Assembly: GCA_964562855.1 (NCBI GenBank)
Contig: CAZLVB010000001.1
Span: 1-64,000, forward strand
Reading direction: 5' to 3'
From: 2-12-FULL-41-17 sp964562855
GTDB taxonomy: Bacteria; Patescibacteriota; Microgenomatia; Curtissbacterales; GWA2-41-24
Length of the DNA stretch: 64,000 bases
The notes beneath the pieces are model-generated. The model searched no databases and had not been told where the DNA came from. It saw only the letters and a list, made by a program, of their open reading frames with translations. Each line of letters opens with the position of its first letter. Position 1 is the stretch's first letter. Shown here one piece after another: positions 1-7,653 of the stretch. Both the position numbers and the translations under genes were made by a program.

Positions 1-652
1 GAGGAACCAGCAAAATTGGGATCAGTGATTTAACCTCTTTTTTTAAAGCAAGAGCCGGTGCTAAAAAGAGACCTGTAAGCCTTGTTGCCGATGCGAAAGC
101 TCCGATTACTGAAGCTGGCCAAAGTTTGCCGATTTCCAGAAGGTAAAAAGAGAAAACAATCATTAAAAAGAAAAGCCCTTCGGTATAAATCGATCCAAAA
201 AAAAATGATGTCGGAAAAATCAACATGAATAGTGTCGACCAAAGGGCAATTTTCGGATTATAAATTTTCTTAACTAATTTATAAAAAATCAGCAATGCTA
301 CCAAAAAAGCTATATTCGATATCAGAAGCGCAGCGATGAGAAAATTACCAAATGTGACGTATGAAAAAATTCTAATGAGGACCGGATAAAGCGGGAAGAA
401 TGCCTGTGTGAATTGGTAAGCATATCCGTCTTGGGCAATTCTTATATAATGAACGCCATCAAAGTTGCCAAAGGACCAGATAAATTGAGGCAGGCTAGAT
501 TTTGCTAGTGTTTCTTCCCAGTAAGGAAACTTTGCCCCAAATTCGCCAATAAATCTGGGTGCAACGTAAGAAACCACAAATAATGCTAATCTCCAAATTA
601 AAAATAATAAAAGTACTAATTTAACTTCAGATCCAACTATTTTTGTAAACAT
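1..652 (-). CDS. PIG-V-like mannosyltransferase, partial (C-terminus outside window)
   Basis: Multi-membrane GT-C glycosyltransferase that would transfer mannose from a polyprenyl-phosphate donor on the outer face of the membrane. Reading from the ATG at 652-650 gives about 217 residues before the window edge. Residues 64-77 read FDGVHYIRIAQDGY, followed by an AFFPLYP segment near 84-90. This matches the PIG-V family (GPI mannosyltransferase 2) pattern of FD.HY..IA..GY plus AFFPLYP. Hydrophobic segments fall near 10-30 and 100-120. The start overlaps the end of the upstream GT4 gene by 16 bases, so the two are probably co-transcribed. The family call is from visible motifs; the acceptor is unknown. 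Confidence 0.75.
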   Translation of the reverse strand, partial: MFTKIVGSEVKLVLLLFLIWRLALFVVSYVAPRFIGEFGAKFPYWEETLAKSSLPQFIWSFGNFDGVHYIRIAQDGYAYQFTQAFFPLYPVLIRIFSYVTFGNFLIAALLISNIAFLVALLIFYKLVKKIYNPKIALWSTLFMLIFPTSFFFGSIYTEGLFFLMIVFSFYLLEIGKLWPASVIGAFASATRLTGLFLAPALALKKEVKSLIPILLVP

Positions 653-1671
653 TTCTTATACACATTAATTGTTTCGTCCGCTACCTTTTTCCAGGTAAAG
701 GTAGCAGTATATTGCAGCAATTTAGTACTTAGGGTATCTTTGCTTTTTTTTGATAGATTCAAAATCGAGTTTGTTTTTTTCGCAATATCACCAGGATCCT
801 CCGGCTGACAAATTACGGCAGGTCCGGCGATTTCCGCTAGTGATCCGCGGCTGGAACAGACAACCGGAGTACCACATGCCATGCTCTCGACAACCGGCAG
901 TCCAAAACCTTCGTAAAAGGAGGGTAGAAGAGTTACAGCTGCAAGATTGTAAATAATAACTAACTCTTTTTCGGCAACATAACCAGTTTTTGTAATTTGT
1001 TTTTCTAGTTTGAGTTTCCTAATAAGCTTATTGATTTCTTTAGTTTCGGCAAGATTGTTATCTGTTAATGCTTTGCCAACCATCACTAACCGGATATTTA
1101 ATTGTTTTACAGCTTTGAGCAAATTGTTAATATTTTTATTCCAATTAACATCTCCTACAAATAAAACAAATTTTTTGGGTAAGTTGTGTTTTTTCGCAAC
1201 AGTTGATAATGATTTCTCATCAGAGATTTTTCTGAAGTTCTCTCCCGGCGCAAGACGAATAACGTAGATTTTTTCCGAAGGGTAAGATAGTTTAGAAACT
1301 ATATCGCTTTTAGATGCATTTGAATCGCAAATCACAGCATCCACTTTTTTAAGTGATCTTTTTTGAAAAAAAAGATTGATGTAACCTCTTATTCCCGCTG
1401 GAAAATACTGCGGAAATACTAAGGGAATAACATCGTGAATGGTCACTACCCTACTTGTTTTACTTGTTGCCGGAAGTGTATGAAAAAAAAGATCGAAATA
1501 TGGATAGTGAACAATGTCTGCTGGTGGGGAAGACCTTGGGTTTTCAAAAAATTCTAAATCTAGGGTATTTTTATGTTGTTGAAGAGCATCTGTTAATTTT
1601 TGTGTGTAGCTTCCGATCCCTCTTACACTGTGCCCCGTTTTTATAGGACTGATATCGACTGCTATTCTCAC
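637..1671 (-). CDS. GT4-family glycosyltransferase (mannosyltransferase-like)
   Basis: Cytoplasmic GT-B glycosyltransferase of 344 residues, probably adding a sugar from a nucleotide donor to a lipid-linked glycan. The N-terminus (MRIAVDISPI, then GIGSYTQKL) is the usual acceptor-side start of GT4 enzymes. The C-terminal donor domain has the EX7E-type signature in PSFYEGFGLPVVESMACGTP near residues 255-275, with a KNINNLL stretch before it. The start is a GTG. There is no Shine-Dalgarno, but a TATAAT lies 7 bases upstream, so the mRNA may be leaderless. It heads a short unit with the PIG-V-like gene, just after a hairpin terminator. The exact sugar cannot be read from the sequence. Confidence 0.88.
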   Translation of the reverse strand: MRIAVDISPIKTGHSVRGIGSYTQKLTDALQQHKNTLDLEFFENPRSSPPADIVHYPYFDLFFHTLPATSKTSRVVTIHDVIPLVFPQYFPAGIRGYINLFFQKRSLKKVDAVICDSNASKSDIVSKLSYPSEKIYVIRLAPGENFRKISDEKSLSTVAKKHNLPKKFVLFVGDVNWNKNINNLLKAVKQLNIRLVMVGKALTDNNLAETKEINKLIRKLKLEKQITKTGYVAEKELVIIYNLAAVTLLPSFYEGFGLPVVESMACGTPVVCSSRGSLAEIAGPAVICQPEDPGDIAKKTNSILNLSKKSKDTLSTKLLQYTATFTWKKVADETINVYKKCLQK

Positions 1672-1678
1672 AAAAAGA

Positions 1679-1684
1679 ATTATA
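1679..1684 (-). promoter_or_regulatory. -10 box directly upstream of a GTG start
   Basis: TATAAT on the minus strand, separated by 7 bases from the GTG of the GT4 gene. A transcript from this box would begin at or within a base or two of the start codon. No good -35 was seen at 16-18 bases. It lies just downstream of the hairpin at 1711-1767, as expected for a new transcription unit. Confidence 0.5.
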
Positions 1685-1710
1685 TCTTAATCAATAGGTT
1701 ATCTCGAGTA

Positions 1711-1767
1711 CAAAAACCCACCTTCCCATGTTACAAAAGTAGTGCCTTATGAAACGGTTAAGGTGGG
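1711..1767 (-). terminator. Hairpin terminator
   Basis: On the minus strand CCCACCTT (1767-1760) pairs perfectly with AAGGTGGG (1724-1717) and is followed at once by TTTTTG. The loop is long (35 bases), which is unusual. A second perfect 16-base palindrome, AGACTTTGCAAAGTCT (1769-1784), sits immediately before it. Together they would end any transcript arriving from the micro-gene at 1792-1821 before the next promoter at 1679-1684. Confidence 0.5.
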
Positions 1768-1791
1768 CAGACTTTGCAAAGTCTTTAAAAT

Positions 1792-1821
1792 TTATCTCTT
1801 CTTCTTTTTTTTCTTTGCCAC
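1792..1821 (-). CDS. Possible 9-residue lysine-rich micro-ORF
   Basis: GTG-started ORF encoding MAKKKKKKR and a TAA stop. It is preceded by AAAGGAGGTGATC (1837-1825), a 13-base match to the complement of the usual 16S rRNA 3' tail, at an ideal 8-base spacing from AGGAGG to the start. A hairpin terminator follows, and a palindromic repeat with a TATA-containing edge lies directly upstream. The layout looks like a tiny transcription unit of about 130 bases. Whether the peptide is made, and what it does, is unknown. The extended Shine-Dalgarno could instead be part of a structured RNA. Confidence 0.35.
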   Translation of the reverse strand: MAKKKKKKR

Positions 1822-1844
1822 TTAGATCACCTCCTTTTGTAGTC

Positions 1845-1910
1845 TATATCAGCAGGTCGCCTTGGCACAGAAACTTCGTTTCTTCATGCCAATGACGCTC
1901 CTCTGATATA
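1845..1910. repeat. REP-like palindromic element, copy 1
   Basis: The arms TATATCAG (1845-1852) and CTGATATA (1903-1910) enclose a longer imperfect stem, with TTGGCA (1862-1867) pairing with TGCCAA (1887-1892). A second copy with the same arms, the same CAG/GAGG next to them and the same TTGGCAC core lies at 46642-46698. A half-copy lies at 27708-27718. No transposase is near, so this is a non-autonomous or domesticated repeat. Confidence 0.7.
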
Positions 1911-1979
1911 TATTCATTTTTAAAAAAAGAATATATAAAAAGATTGTTAGCAAGTTTTTGAAACTTATGCAAGTAGGCA

Positions 1980-2066
1980 AAATAGATTCCCACCACTAAA
2001 GTCCGTGGTTTTCTTTCTCCGCTCAAAAATTTGCTTCATCTCCGGCTTGAAAGCCGGAGTTTTTTC
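1980..2066. mobile_element. Possible IS200/IS605-type end remnant (paired hairpins)
   Basis: Two foldback structures lie together in the 418-base gap between the GT4 and GT2 genes. The first is CTCCGGCT (2040-2047) pairing with AGCCGGAG (2052-2059), with a T-run after it on the plus strand. The second is CCAC and ACT (1990-1998) pairing imperfectly with AGT and GTGG, which on the minus strand reads ACCACGGACTTTAGTGGTGG. The second resembles the subterminal hairpins of IS200/IS605 elements. No tnpA or tnpB is present, so at most this is a solo end or relic. The GC hairpin could also be a plus-strand terminator, though no plus-strand gene precedes it. Confidence 0.3.
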
Positions 2067-2089
2067 GCTCCGAATAAAGCTAAGCATTA

Positions 2090-2857
2090 TTACTTTTTCA
2101 ACTCCCAATACTTAACATACGCCCAAAAATGATGGATTGAAGAAAAAAGTGCCCAGATAAACCCTCTAAATCCATCGTGATAACCTTTATGTCTGAAGTA
2201 GATCTTAAAGAAAGTTGCTGCTGGCTTCAAAATCATGTAATAAATAACCGGCCAGACTCCCCTGCCGGGATTAACTTTTGCCAATTCTTGAGCAGTCTGA
2301 GTTGTATAACGATTTGCTCTTTGCAGGTATCTGGTAAACGTCGGGTCAGCAAGATGCAAAATATCACATTTAAGACTGCCAACTTCCCCGTCTATCTTAA
2401 GTTGCTCGTGGACACTGATTTGGGGGAGCCTGCCTTTATCTTTTCTGAATAATCTGATAACGGGATCCGGATAGGCTCCACCCTTTTTCAGAAATCCTCC
2501 AAGAAACCAGTTGCGACGATTTACCCAGAACCCGTTTTCTTTTGGTTTTTTAGCGATCGTAGCCTTTATCTCCTCGGCCAGTTCAGCAGTAATTCTTTCA
2601 TCCGCGTCTATCAAAAAAATCCAGGCACCACTGCAGTTGTCAATTGCCAAGTTCTTATTGATGTGAAACATTGGTTTATTGGTAGTTTTAATAACCTTTG
2701 CACCAAGCTTTCCGGCAATTTGAGCAGTCCTGTCAGAAGAAGAACCGTCGGCAATAATTATTTCGTCAGCAAATTTTTTTAGAGAATCGATGCAGTCGGC
2801 GATATTTTCTTCTTCGTTAAAAGTCGCTATCGCTGCTGATACTTTTATTTTTCTCAT
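2090..2857 (-). CDS. GT2 glycosyltransferase, WaaE/KdtX-like
   Basis: Cytoplasmic GT-A transferase of 255 residues. The nucleotide-sugar site is seen as SAAIATFNEEENI near 7-19, ADGSSSDRT at 36-44 and the metal-binding DADER at 84-88. The PDPVIRLFRKDKG stretch (130-142) followed by VHEQL near 149-153 is typical of the WaaE/KdtX (lipopolysaccharide-core glucosyltransferase) subfamily. Two more copies of this type occur at 24537 and 27747. It shares an ATGA overlap with the GT39 gene upstream and ends the large GT39 operon. The sugar and acceptor are not readable. Confidence 0.88.
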   Translation of the reverse strand: MRKIKVSAAIATFNEEENIADCIDSLKKFADEIIIADGSSSDRTAQIAGKLGAKVIKTTNKPMFHINKNLAIDNCSGAWIFLIDADERITAELAEEIKATIAKKPKENGFWVNRRNWFLGGFLKKGGAYPDPVIRLFRKDKGRLPQISVHEQLKIDGEVGSLKCDILHLADPTFTRYLQRANRYTTQTAQELAKVNPGRGVWPVIYYMILKPAATFFKIYFRHKGYHDGFRGFIWALFSSIHHFWAYVKYWELKK

Positions 2858-4458
2858 TTCGGATGCCCTATTATAATTGCCTCAGCCCCATTCGGATAAT
2901 AAACCGTTTTTATAACTTCAAAACCACCGGGAAAGTTCCCAAGATCGGATATGAAAAGTTCATTGGAGTTATTTGGAGGCTTTGTATCAAAGTAATACTT
3001 GTCGAAATTATAACGGCTTCCTGTTTTTTGATATTGTTCTGGGTTGTACTTAGTATTAAAAAGCCAGAAGACATATGCCTGTTCAAGTGAATGATCAACG
3101 TTTATTTTTACATATTTATCTTTCACTTTTTCCGACTCAATCACAGCTTCTTTATAGCCGTATTGCCAGAACTCAGCTTTATCGTATGGATAATGATGCC
3201 AATAGTTGTGAAGATAAGCAAAAAATGAAATTAGCATCCAGGTGGCAAATAACAACTTAATAATTTTTGACAAGTAAATTTTTTGTGATAATAGAAAAAC
3301 CAAAGAATAAGCGCTGATTAATTCAAAAGCAATGATCATTTGCAACCCCCTATTACCATGAGGATTAGGCACAGCAGGTGCTGCAGGAATCGGGGCTATG
3401 ATCAACCAAGCAATAATAAACGCTCCGGTTTTATTCCCGTTTTTTAGCAGCATAAATATTCCGGCTAAAAAAAGAGGCAGTTCGAAAAGATAGAGCATGC
3501 CTATTCCTTCGATATGGTGACGAAAGTTATCATCACCTGTAGTAAAGAGATAATTGAAATCGAAATTAGAGAGGTAATTGCCAAAGTAGCTTTGACCAAT
3601 AACCAGCCTTCGATTATGAATAAAATTGCCGAATTTTAGACCCAAGTCCTGATCCTGCAAAATGAATTTTATTGATTTCTCGATGTCCTCAAGCCGGGGT
3701 CTGCCGGTTGTAACTTCAAAACGCTGTAAGATTACTTTTGGGGGTATCAAAACAACGAGTGGCAGGGCAAGTGTGATAGTTATCAACAAAAAACCGGCCA
3801 AATATTTTTTAGGGACAGAGAGAATATCTTTTTTCCAAATAAAAAAAGTAGCAATGAATAAAAGCGGCACAAAAATCCTTTCCGCATGATAGGTATACGC
3901 CGATAAAGCCAAAAGAATACCGCTTACGATAAGCAATTTTTTATTTTTCAACCCATACAAAAAGGCGGTGATAGAACTTGCAGCAAAGAAGAGTCCCACA
4001 GTTGCTTCAAAGCCAACCCGGGAAAACTGGAGATGCCAGGGGGAGATGGCCAACATTAGCATAGCTACTGTCGGAATATCCAATTTCAAATAATTACCAA
4101 TTTCAAATTTCAAATTCGAGTTTTCAAATAGTTTTTTAGCTAAAAGATATAGTACGGGGACGGTCAGAAATCCGAAGATTGCAGATGGAAGCCTAGCGGC
4201 AAAAGGTGTCAGCCCAAAAACGGCAACTGAGGGGATATTGAAGTACATGTAAAGTGGGGGTTTATAGTCGTCAAAAGATCTGTTGGTTATGGGTAGGAAG
4301 TCGCCGTATTCATCTTTGCCAGTTTTGAGAATTGAGTAGGCATTATAGGCATTACTGTTTTCGTCCCAATCTAAACTCAAAGGAATTTGTCCTAATTTGT
4401 AAAACCGGAGAATAAATGCTAAAAAAAGAATTGCCAAGAATATTGTTTTTCTACTCAA
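2854..4458 (-). CDS. GT39-type (PMT/ArnT-like) GT-C glycosyltransferase, array member 1
   Basis: Polytopic membrane protein of 534 residues, expected to use a polyprenyl-phosphate sugar on the outer face. The first outer loop carries WDE at 31-33, the acidic motif typical of GT39, then YNAYSILKTGKDEYG and DDYKPPLY at 63-70. A conserved ISPWHLQFSR lies near 138-147 and a RHH...LYLFELP block in the middle third. About a dozen hydrophobic segments are visible, with a hydrophilic C-terminal domain. Residues about 112-129 (NSNLKFEIGNYLKLDIPT) come from an AT-rich repeat insertion also found in two paralogues. Its start overlaps the end of the next gene by 8 bases. Confidence 0.85.
   Translation of the reverse strand: MSRKTIFLAILFLAFILRFYKLGQIPLSLDWDENSNAYNAYSILKTGKDEYGDFLPITNRSFDDYKPPLYMYFNIPSVAVFGLTPFAARLPSAIFGFLTVPVLYLLAKKLFENSNLKFEIGNYLKLDIPTVAMLMLAISPWHLQFSRVGFEATVGLFFAASSITAFLYGLKNKKLLIVSGILLALSAYTYHAERIFVPLLFIATFFIWKKDILSVPKKYLAGFLLITITLALPLVVLIPPKVILQRFEVTTGRPRLEDIEKSIKFILQDQDLGLKFGNFIHNRRLVIGQSYFGNYLSNFDFNYLFTTGDDNFRHHIEGIGMLYLFELPLFLAGIFMLLKNGNKTGAFIIAWLIIAPIPAAPAVPNPHGNRGLQMIIAFELISAYSLVFLLSQKIYLSKIIKLLFATWMLISFFAYLHNYWHHYPYDKAEFWQYGYKEAVIESEKVKDKYVKINVDHSLEQAYVFWLFNTKYNPEQYQKTGSRYNFDKYYFDTKPPNNSNELFISDLGNFPGGFEVIKTVYYPNGAEAIIIGHPK
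4080..4119. repeat. AATTTCAAA-type short repeat inside a GT39 gene
   Basis: Repeated units of caatttcaaat lie in-frame within the first GT39 array member, between two predicted membrane segments just before the conserved IPT..A..LAISPW motif. The same homologous site carries different short repeats in the genes at 4451 and 13028, while the paralogues at 7650, 9830 and 11422 lack the extra residues. Confidence 0.6.
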
Positions 4459-6169
4459 TTTTTTGCTCCTCTAACCTTTTTTTAATCTGGTCAACTTCAT
4501 ACACTTCAAAAAGTCTGTCCCCATTGGGATCATCGACAGTAAAAATTGGCTTGACTTTAAACGATAATTCTTTGGCTTCTGTACCTTCAACCGCCAGCAA
4601 GGAGTTGACAGGAAGGGTTTCGGTACTGGGTGCTGATGGATAAAAGGTAAATTGGCCAATTTTTTCGATTACCTGCCACCCTCCCTGGTCGCGATATCTG
4701 ACCACTGAGTTTAGAAAATTTTCGGGATCATATTTTTCGTAAAACAAGTAATGGATATATTGTTTGGCGTCATCCCCTTTTCTCGAAACTGCGATTTCAC
4801 TATATGCGAACTTTTTGCTCTCCAAATAATTAAAAAGGTCCTTGTAACCATATCTTTGGTATCTTGCATAAACTTTTGGATAGAAATAAATCATATCTGT
4901 CCAAAATCGGGCTATGGAGGCTAAAATGACAAGTAGTACGGCAATGCCTAACAACTGTTTTGCCCGTCTATTTTGTATCAGGGCAAAGAGTGTCATTAGA
5001 CCAAAGGCGGCTATAATCTGGGGAATTGGCATCAAGATGTTTAATCTGCCCGGATTACCAACACCCGTTATTGAAGGCCCGATAGGTATAATCAGAATCC
5101 AGGCAAGAAGCAGTAAGGAATTACTATTTTTAAATTTTAAGAGAGAAATTAGCCCGATTATCAAAAGCGGCAGTTCGAAAGTGTAAAAAAAACCTCTTAA
5201 GGGTACAGACTGATAACCGGTGTAATTACCTTTTATGTAATAAGTTTCAGGCGATAAATTTGAGAAATAATTATTAAGATAAGTGGATAAGAAATAGGTA
5301 TATTTATTGTATATAACTGAGCAGACAAACATTGATAGTCCAGGTTGACATGAACCACGCCGAGAATTAATATCGTCAACTATTCCGCTTCTTTGAACTC
5401 CGGCAATAAAACTTTCCTGGAAAAATCGGGACTGGCCTTTAAAAGTTAATACAGTTGGAATCAGGGGTGTCAGCAGAATAAGAAATAATACTACGTTTCT
5501 CGCAAGCGCCGGCCAGATTGTTCTAAGTTTTCCTCGGTAAAAATAAATCAGCGCGGCAAGAAAAAGAGGCACGAAGAGCCAGCTGGAGCGGTAAATATAA
5601 AAACAGAGAGCAAATCCAATAAAAGCAAAAGTTAGATATTTGCTATCCTTCAACCCCTTCAAGAAAAAATAGGTAGAGATTACTATAAAGAAAATTAAAA
5701 TATCGGATTCAAATGCATTGCGTGAAGCGACAATGTGCCACGGGGAGATTGCCAACATTAGCGCAGCTAATGTTGGAATTTCCAATTTCCAATTTCCAAT
5801 TTCCAATAATTTTTTTAAGTCTTTAAAAAGTTCTTTAGTCAGCAGGTATGTCGCCCAGACAGCCAGAACGCCAAATGCTGCCGACGGGAGTCTTGTAGCG
5901 AATTCGTTGACTCCAAAGAAAAATTGTGAAACTACTGTTAAGTAAAGATATCCGACCAGCTTCCAGTCACCGAAACTTTCGAAAACCGGAAATGGTAAAA
6001 ATCTCCCCCACTCGTCTTGGCCGTTTTTAAGAATCGAATAAGCATTGTAACCAAAAGCCGCCTCATCATCGTTAAAGCCGATGGGGATCGTGGTGAGATT
6101 TATGAAACGCAATAAAACCGCTACCAAAATTATTGCGAGTAAGAAAAAATTGCCCCTGGCCCACTTCAT
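4451..6169 (-). CDS. GT39-type GT-C glycosyltransferase, array member 2
   Basis: Polytopic protein of 572 residues, paralogous to its neighbours. The outer-loop acidic motif appears as NDDE at 33-36 rather than WDE, followed by YNAYSILKNGQDEWG and GDWKLVGY near 67-74. ISPWHIVASRNAFESD lies near 141-156. The GDxxxRHH-type block of other members is replaced by a loop containing two cysteines (SCQPG and FVCSV), a possible disulfide on the outer face. An in-frame 7-base tandem repeat and a perfect palindrome sit in the loop before the SPW motif. It overlaps the next gene by an ATGA junction. Confidence 0.83.
   Translation of the reverse strand: MKWARGNFFLLAIILVAVLLRFINLTTIPIGFNDDEAAFGYNAYSILKNGQDEWGRFLPFPVFESFGDWKLVGYLYLTVVSQFFFGVNEFATRLPSAAFGVLAVWATYLLTKELFKDLKKLLEIGNWKLEIPTLAALMLAISPWHIVASRNAFESDILIFFIVISTYFFLKGLKDSKYLTFAFIGFALCFYIYRSSWLFVPLFLAALIYFYRGKLRTIWPALARNVVLFLILLTPLIPTVLTFKGQSRFFQESFIAGVQRSGIVDDINSRRGSCQPGLSMFVCSVIYNKYTYFLSTYLNNYFSNLSPETYYIKGNYTGYQSVPLRGFFYTFELPLLIIGLISLLKFKNSNSLLLLAWILIIPIGPSITGVGNPGRLNILMPIPQIIAAFGLMTLFALIQNRRAKQLLGIAVLLVILASIARFWTDMIYFYPKVYARYQRYGYKDLFNYLESKKFAYSEIAVSRKGDDAKQYIHYLFYEKYDPENFLNSVVRYRDQGGWQVIEKIGQFTFYPSAPSTETLPVNSLLAVEGTEAKELSFKVKPIFTVDDPNGDRLFEVYEVDQIKKRLEEQKIE
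5752..5776. repeat. 25-base perfect palindrome inside coding sequence, copy A
   Basis: CCAACATTAGC pairs with GCTAATGTTGG around a GCA loop. The identical 25 bases recur at 14281-14305, also inside a GT39 gene at the homologous codons for PTLAALMLA. A degenerate form occurs near 4050-4074. It abuts the 7-base tandem repeat that follows. Confidence 0.8.
5779..5806. repeat. 7-base tandem repeat, four copies, in-frame
   Basis: Four exact copies of tttccaa lie within the second GT39 array gene. They encode the LEIGNWKLEI stretch at residues about 122-131. A run of identical 7-mers can change length by slippage, but a gain or loss of one unit would shift the frame, so expansion must occur in groups of three to stay coding. 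Confidence 0.85.
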
Positions 6170-7653
6170 GGTATTACCTGGTACAATCTCATGTAGCTAT
6201 TCCCTACTCCTTTTTGGAATTTAACAACAAATTTTAAATTTCGATTTGTAATCTCTTTTTGATTCTCGTTAAAAACAAAGTACGTTTTATTAATTTGCGC
6301 CTGCTCTAGTGCCTGTTGAGAAAGTTTATTTGTATCTACCGGCCAAAAGCCGGTGATTTGTACGTTGTGATTACCGAAAAAATAAATCAGAAGGGCATAC
6401 GGCAGTAGCCCAAAAGTACCTTCGGTTCCAACGTAAATCTGTTTATCTTTTGATTCGTTACGAATGATTTCAACGACCTCGTTAACTCCGTATCCCGCCG
6501 GCCAATCATTTAGATACTGGCCCTTATCACTGTCGGCAATTCTTGCCTTTGTAGGGCTAGTCAGGAGAAAGTATGACGAAGAAAGAGGTAATATCAAAAA
6601 CAAAGCAAAAATGGCTACGAATGATTTTTTAAATTGAGGAATTCGATCTAAAAAACTAATTACTCCGTGCGACAAAATAATTATTAAAAACGGAAAATAA
6701 AAAAGAAGAAACCTTGGGTAAATTACTTTATTGAAAACGGCCATCGCCAAAAACGGTATCAAAAATAAAAAAGATAAATAAATTATTCTTTTGTTCATTT
6801 TGTAGATTCCCCAAATAGCAGAAATTATAAAGATTAAGAACAGGGGCCATGTAATATAAGACGCAATCCATGTAGAAAGAGTAAAAAGGTTTGATTTAAA
6901 GAAAATGAGAGGATCTTTTGCCACTTCTGAAAAAGGCCTGATAAATTCCAAGTTTTTGCGACCAATAATGTAAAACAGCGGGGAAAGTCTTAAACTGTTG
7001 TACATAAGTTGGGTTAAAACCACAGAAATGGCAGAAAGCCCAAGCCATTTTAAAAATTTGACATTCCGATTTTTTGCCGTGAAATCAAAAAGCAATAAAG
7101 AGAGCGGCAGAAAATACAGAAAAAATACCCCAGACGATTTAGTAATCATTGCTAAGCCAATGGCAAAACCTGAAAATATAGATGTATCAAGACGTGGATT
7201 TTTGATGAGTTTAACTGCAAACAAAATACTCAATATTCCAAACATTGTCAGCAACGAATCAAAAAGGGCCATACGATCGTAGAGTAAAGTGAATGGTAAG
7301 ATTACATATAGAAGCGCCGAAAGTTTAGCAACTTTATCTGAAAACAGTTCTCTCGTTAGAAAATAAATTGCGACGACTGAGCCAAAACCGGCCATGACTG
7401 AGACTGCTCTTGTGGCAATTAAAGGATCATTTATAAAATTTTGAAAAATAGCGGCAAGCCAAATAAATAACGGTTGTTTGCCGTCTTCTAGAGAAATAAA
7501 CCGGTGGGCTGGATCGTGAAGAGCGACTTGGGCCCAATAGCTGTAAATTGCCTCGTCGGTGAATATCGGAATAATCTTTAGGTTGATGATTCTTGTCAGA
7601 AAATAGACTAAAACTAAAAGAGGCCAGAAGAAAAATTCGAATTTGTTTTTCAT
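6166..7653 (-). CDS. GT39/PMT_2-family GT-C glycosyltransferase (ArnT-like)
   Basis: Polytopic protein of 495 residues, more like the classical ArnT/PMT_2 pattern than its neighbours. TDEAIYSYWAQ lies at 32-42 and DGKQPLFIWL at 57-66, matching the D/E loop motif and the K.P...W motif of ArnT. The SPWH motif and the RHH block of the array paralogues are absent, so it belongs to a different subgroup within the same operon. The C-terminal soluble part is short. It has ATGA-type overlaps on both sides. The donor is probably a polyprenyl-phosphate sugar. Confidence 0.85.
   Translation of the reverse strand: MKNKFEFFFWPLLVLVYFLTRIINLKIIPIFTDEAIYSYWAQVALHDPAHRFISLEDGKQPLFIWLAAIFQNFINDPLIATRAVSVMAGFGSVVAIYFLTRELFSDKVAKLSALLYVILPFTLLYDRMALFDSLLTMFGILSILFAVKLIKNPRLDTSIFSGFAIGLAMITKSSGVFFLYFLPLSLLLFDFTAKNRNVKFLKWLGLSAISVVLTQLMYNSLRLSPLFYIIGRKNLEFIRPFSEVAKDPLIFFKSNLFTLSTWIASYITWPLFLIFIISAIWGIYKMNKRIIYLSFLFLIPFLAMAVFNKVIYPRFLLFYFPFLIIILSHGVISFLDRIPQFKKSFVAIFALFLILPLSSSYFLLTSPTKARIADSDKGQYLNDWPAGYGVNEVVEIIRNESKDKQIYVGTEGTFGLLPYALLIYFFGNHNVQITGFWPVDTNKLSQQALEQAQINKTYFVFNENQKEITNRNLKFVVKFQKGVGNSYMRLYQVIP

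Noticed and set aside
1824..1837. Plus-strand GATCACCTCCTTTT as a possible 16S rRNA 3' end
   Set aside because: The preceding bases show none of the conserved 16S helix 45 sequence; the match is explained as the complement of a strong Shine-Dalgarno.
1844..2026. 60-residue minus-strand ORF in the long gap
   Set aside because: It runs through the palindromic repeat and the hairpin region, has no ribosome site or codon pattern like the neighbours, and the protein has no recognisable features.
5752..5806. CRISPR-like array
   Set aside because: The repeats are 7-mers in direct tandem inside a gene, with no spacers and no cas genes anywhere in the window.
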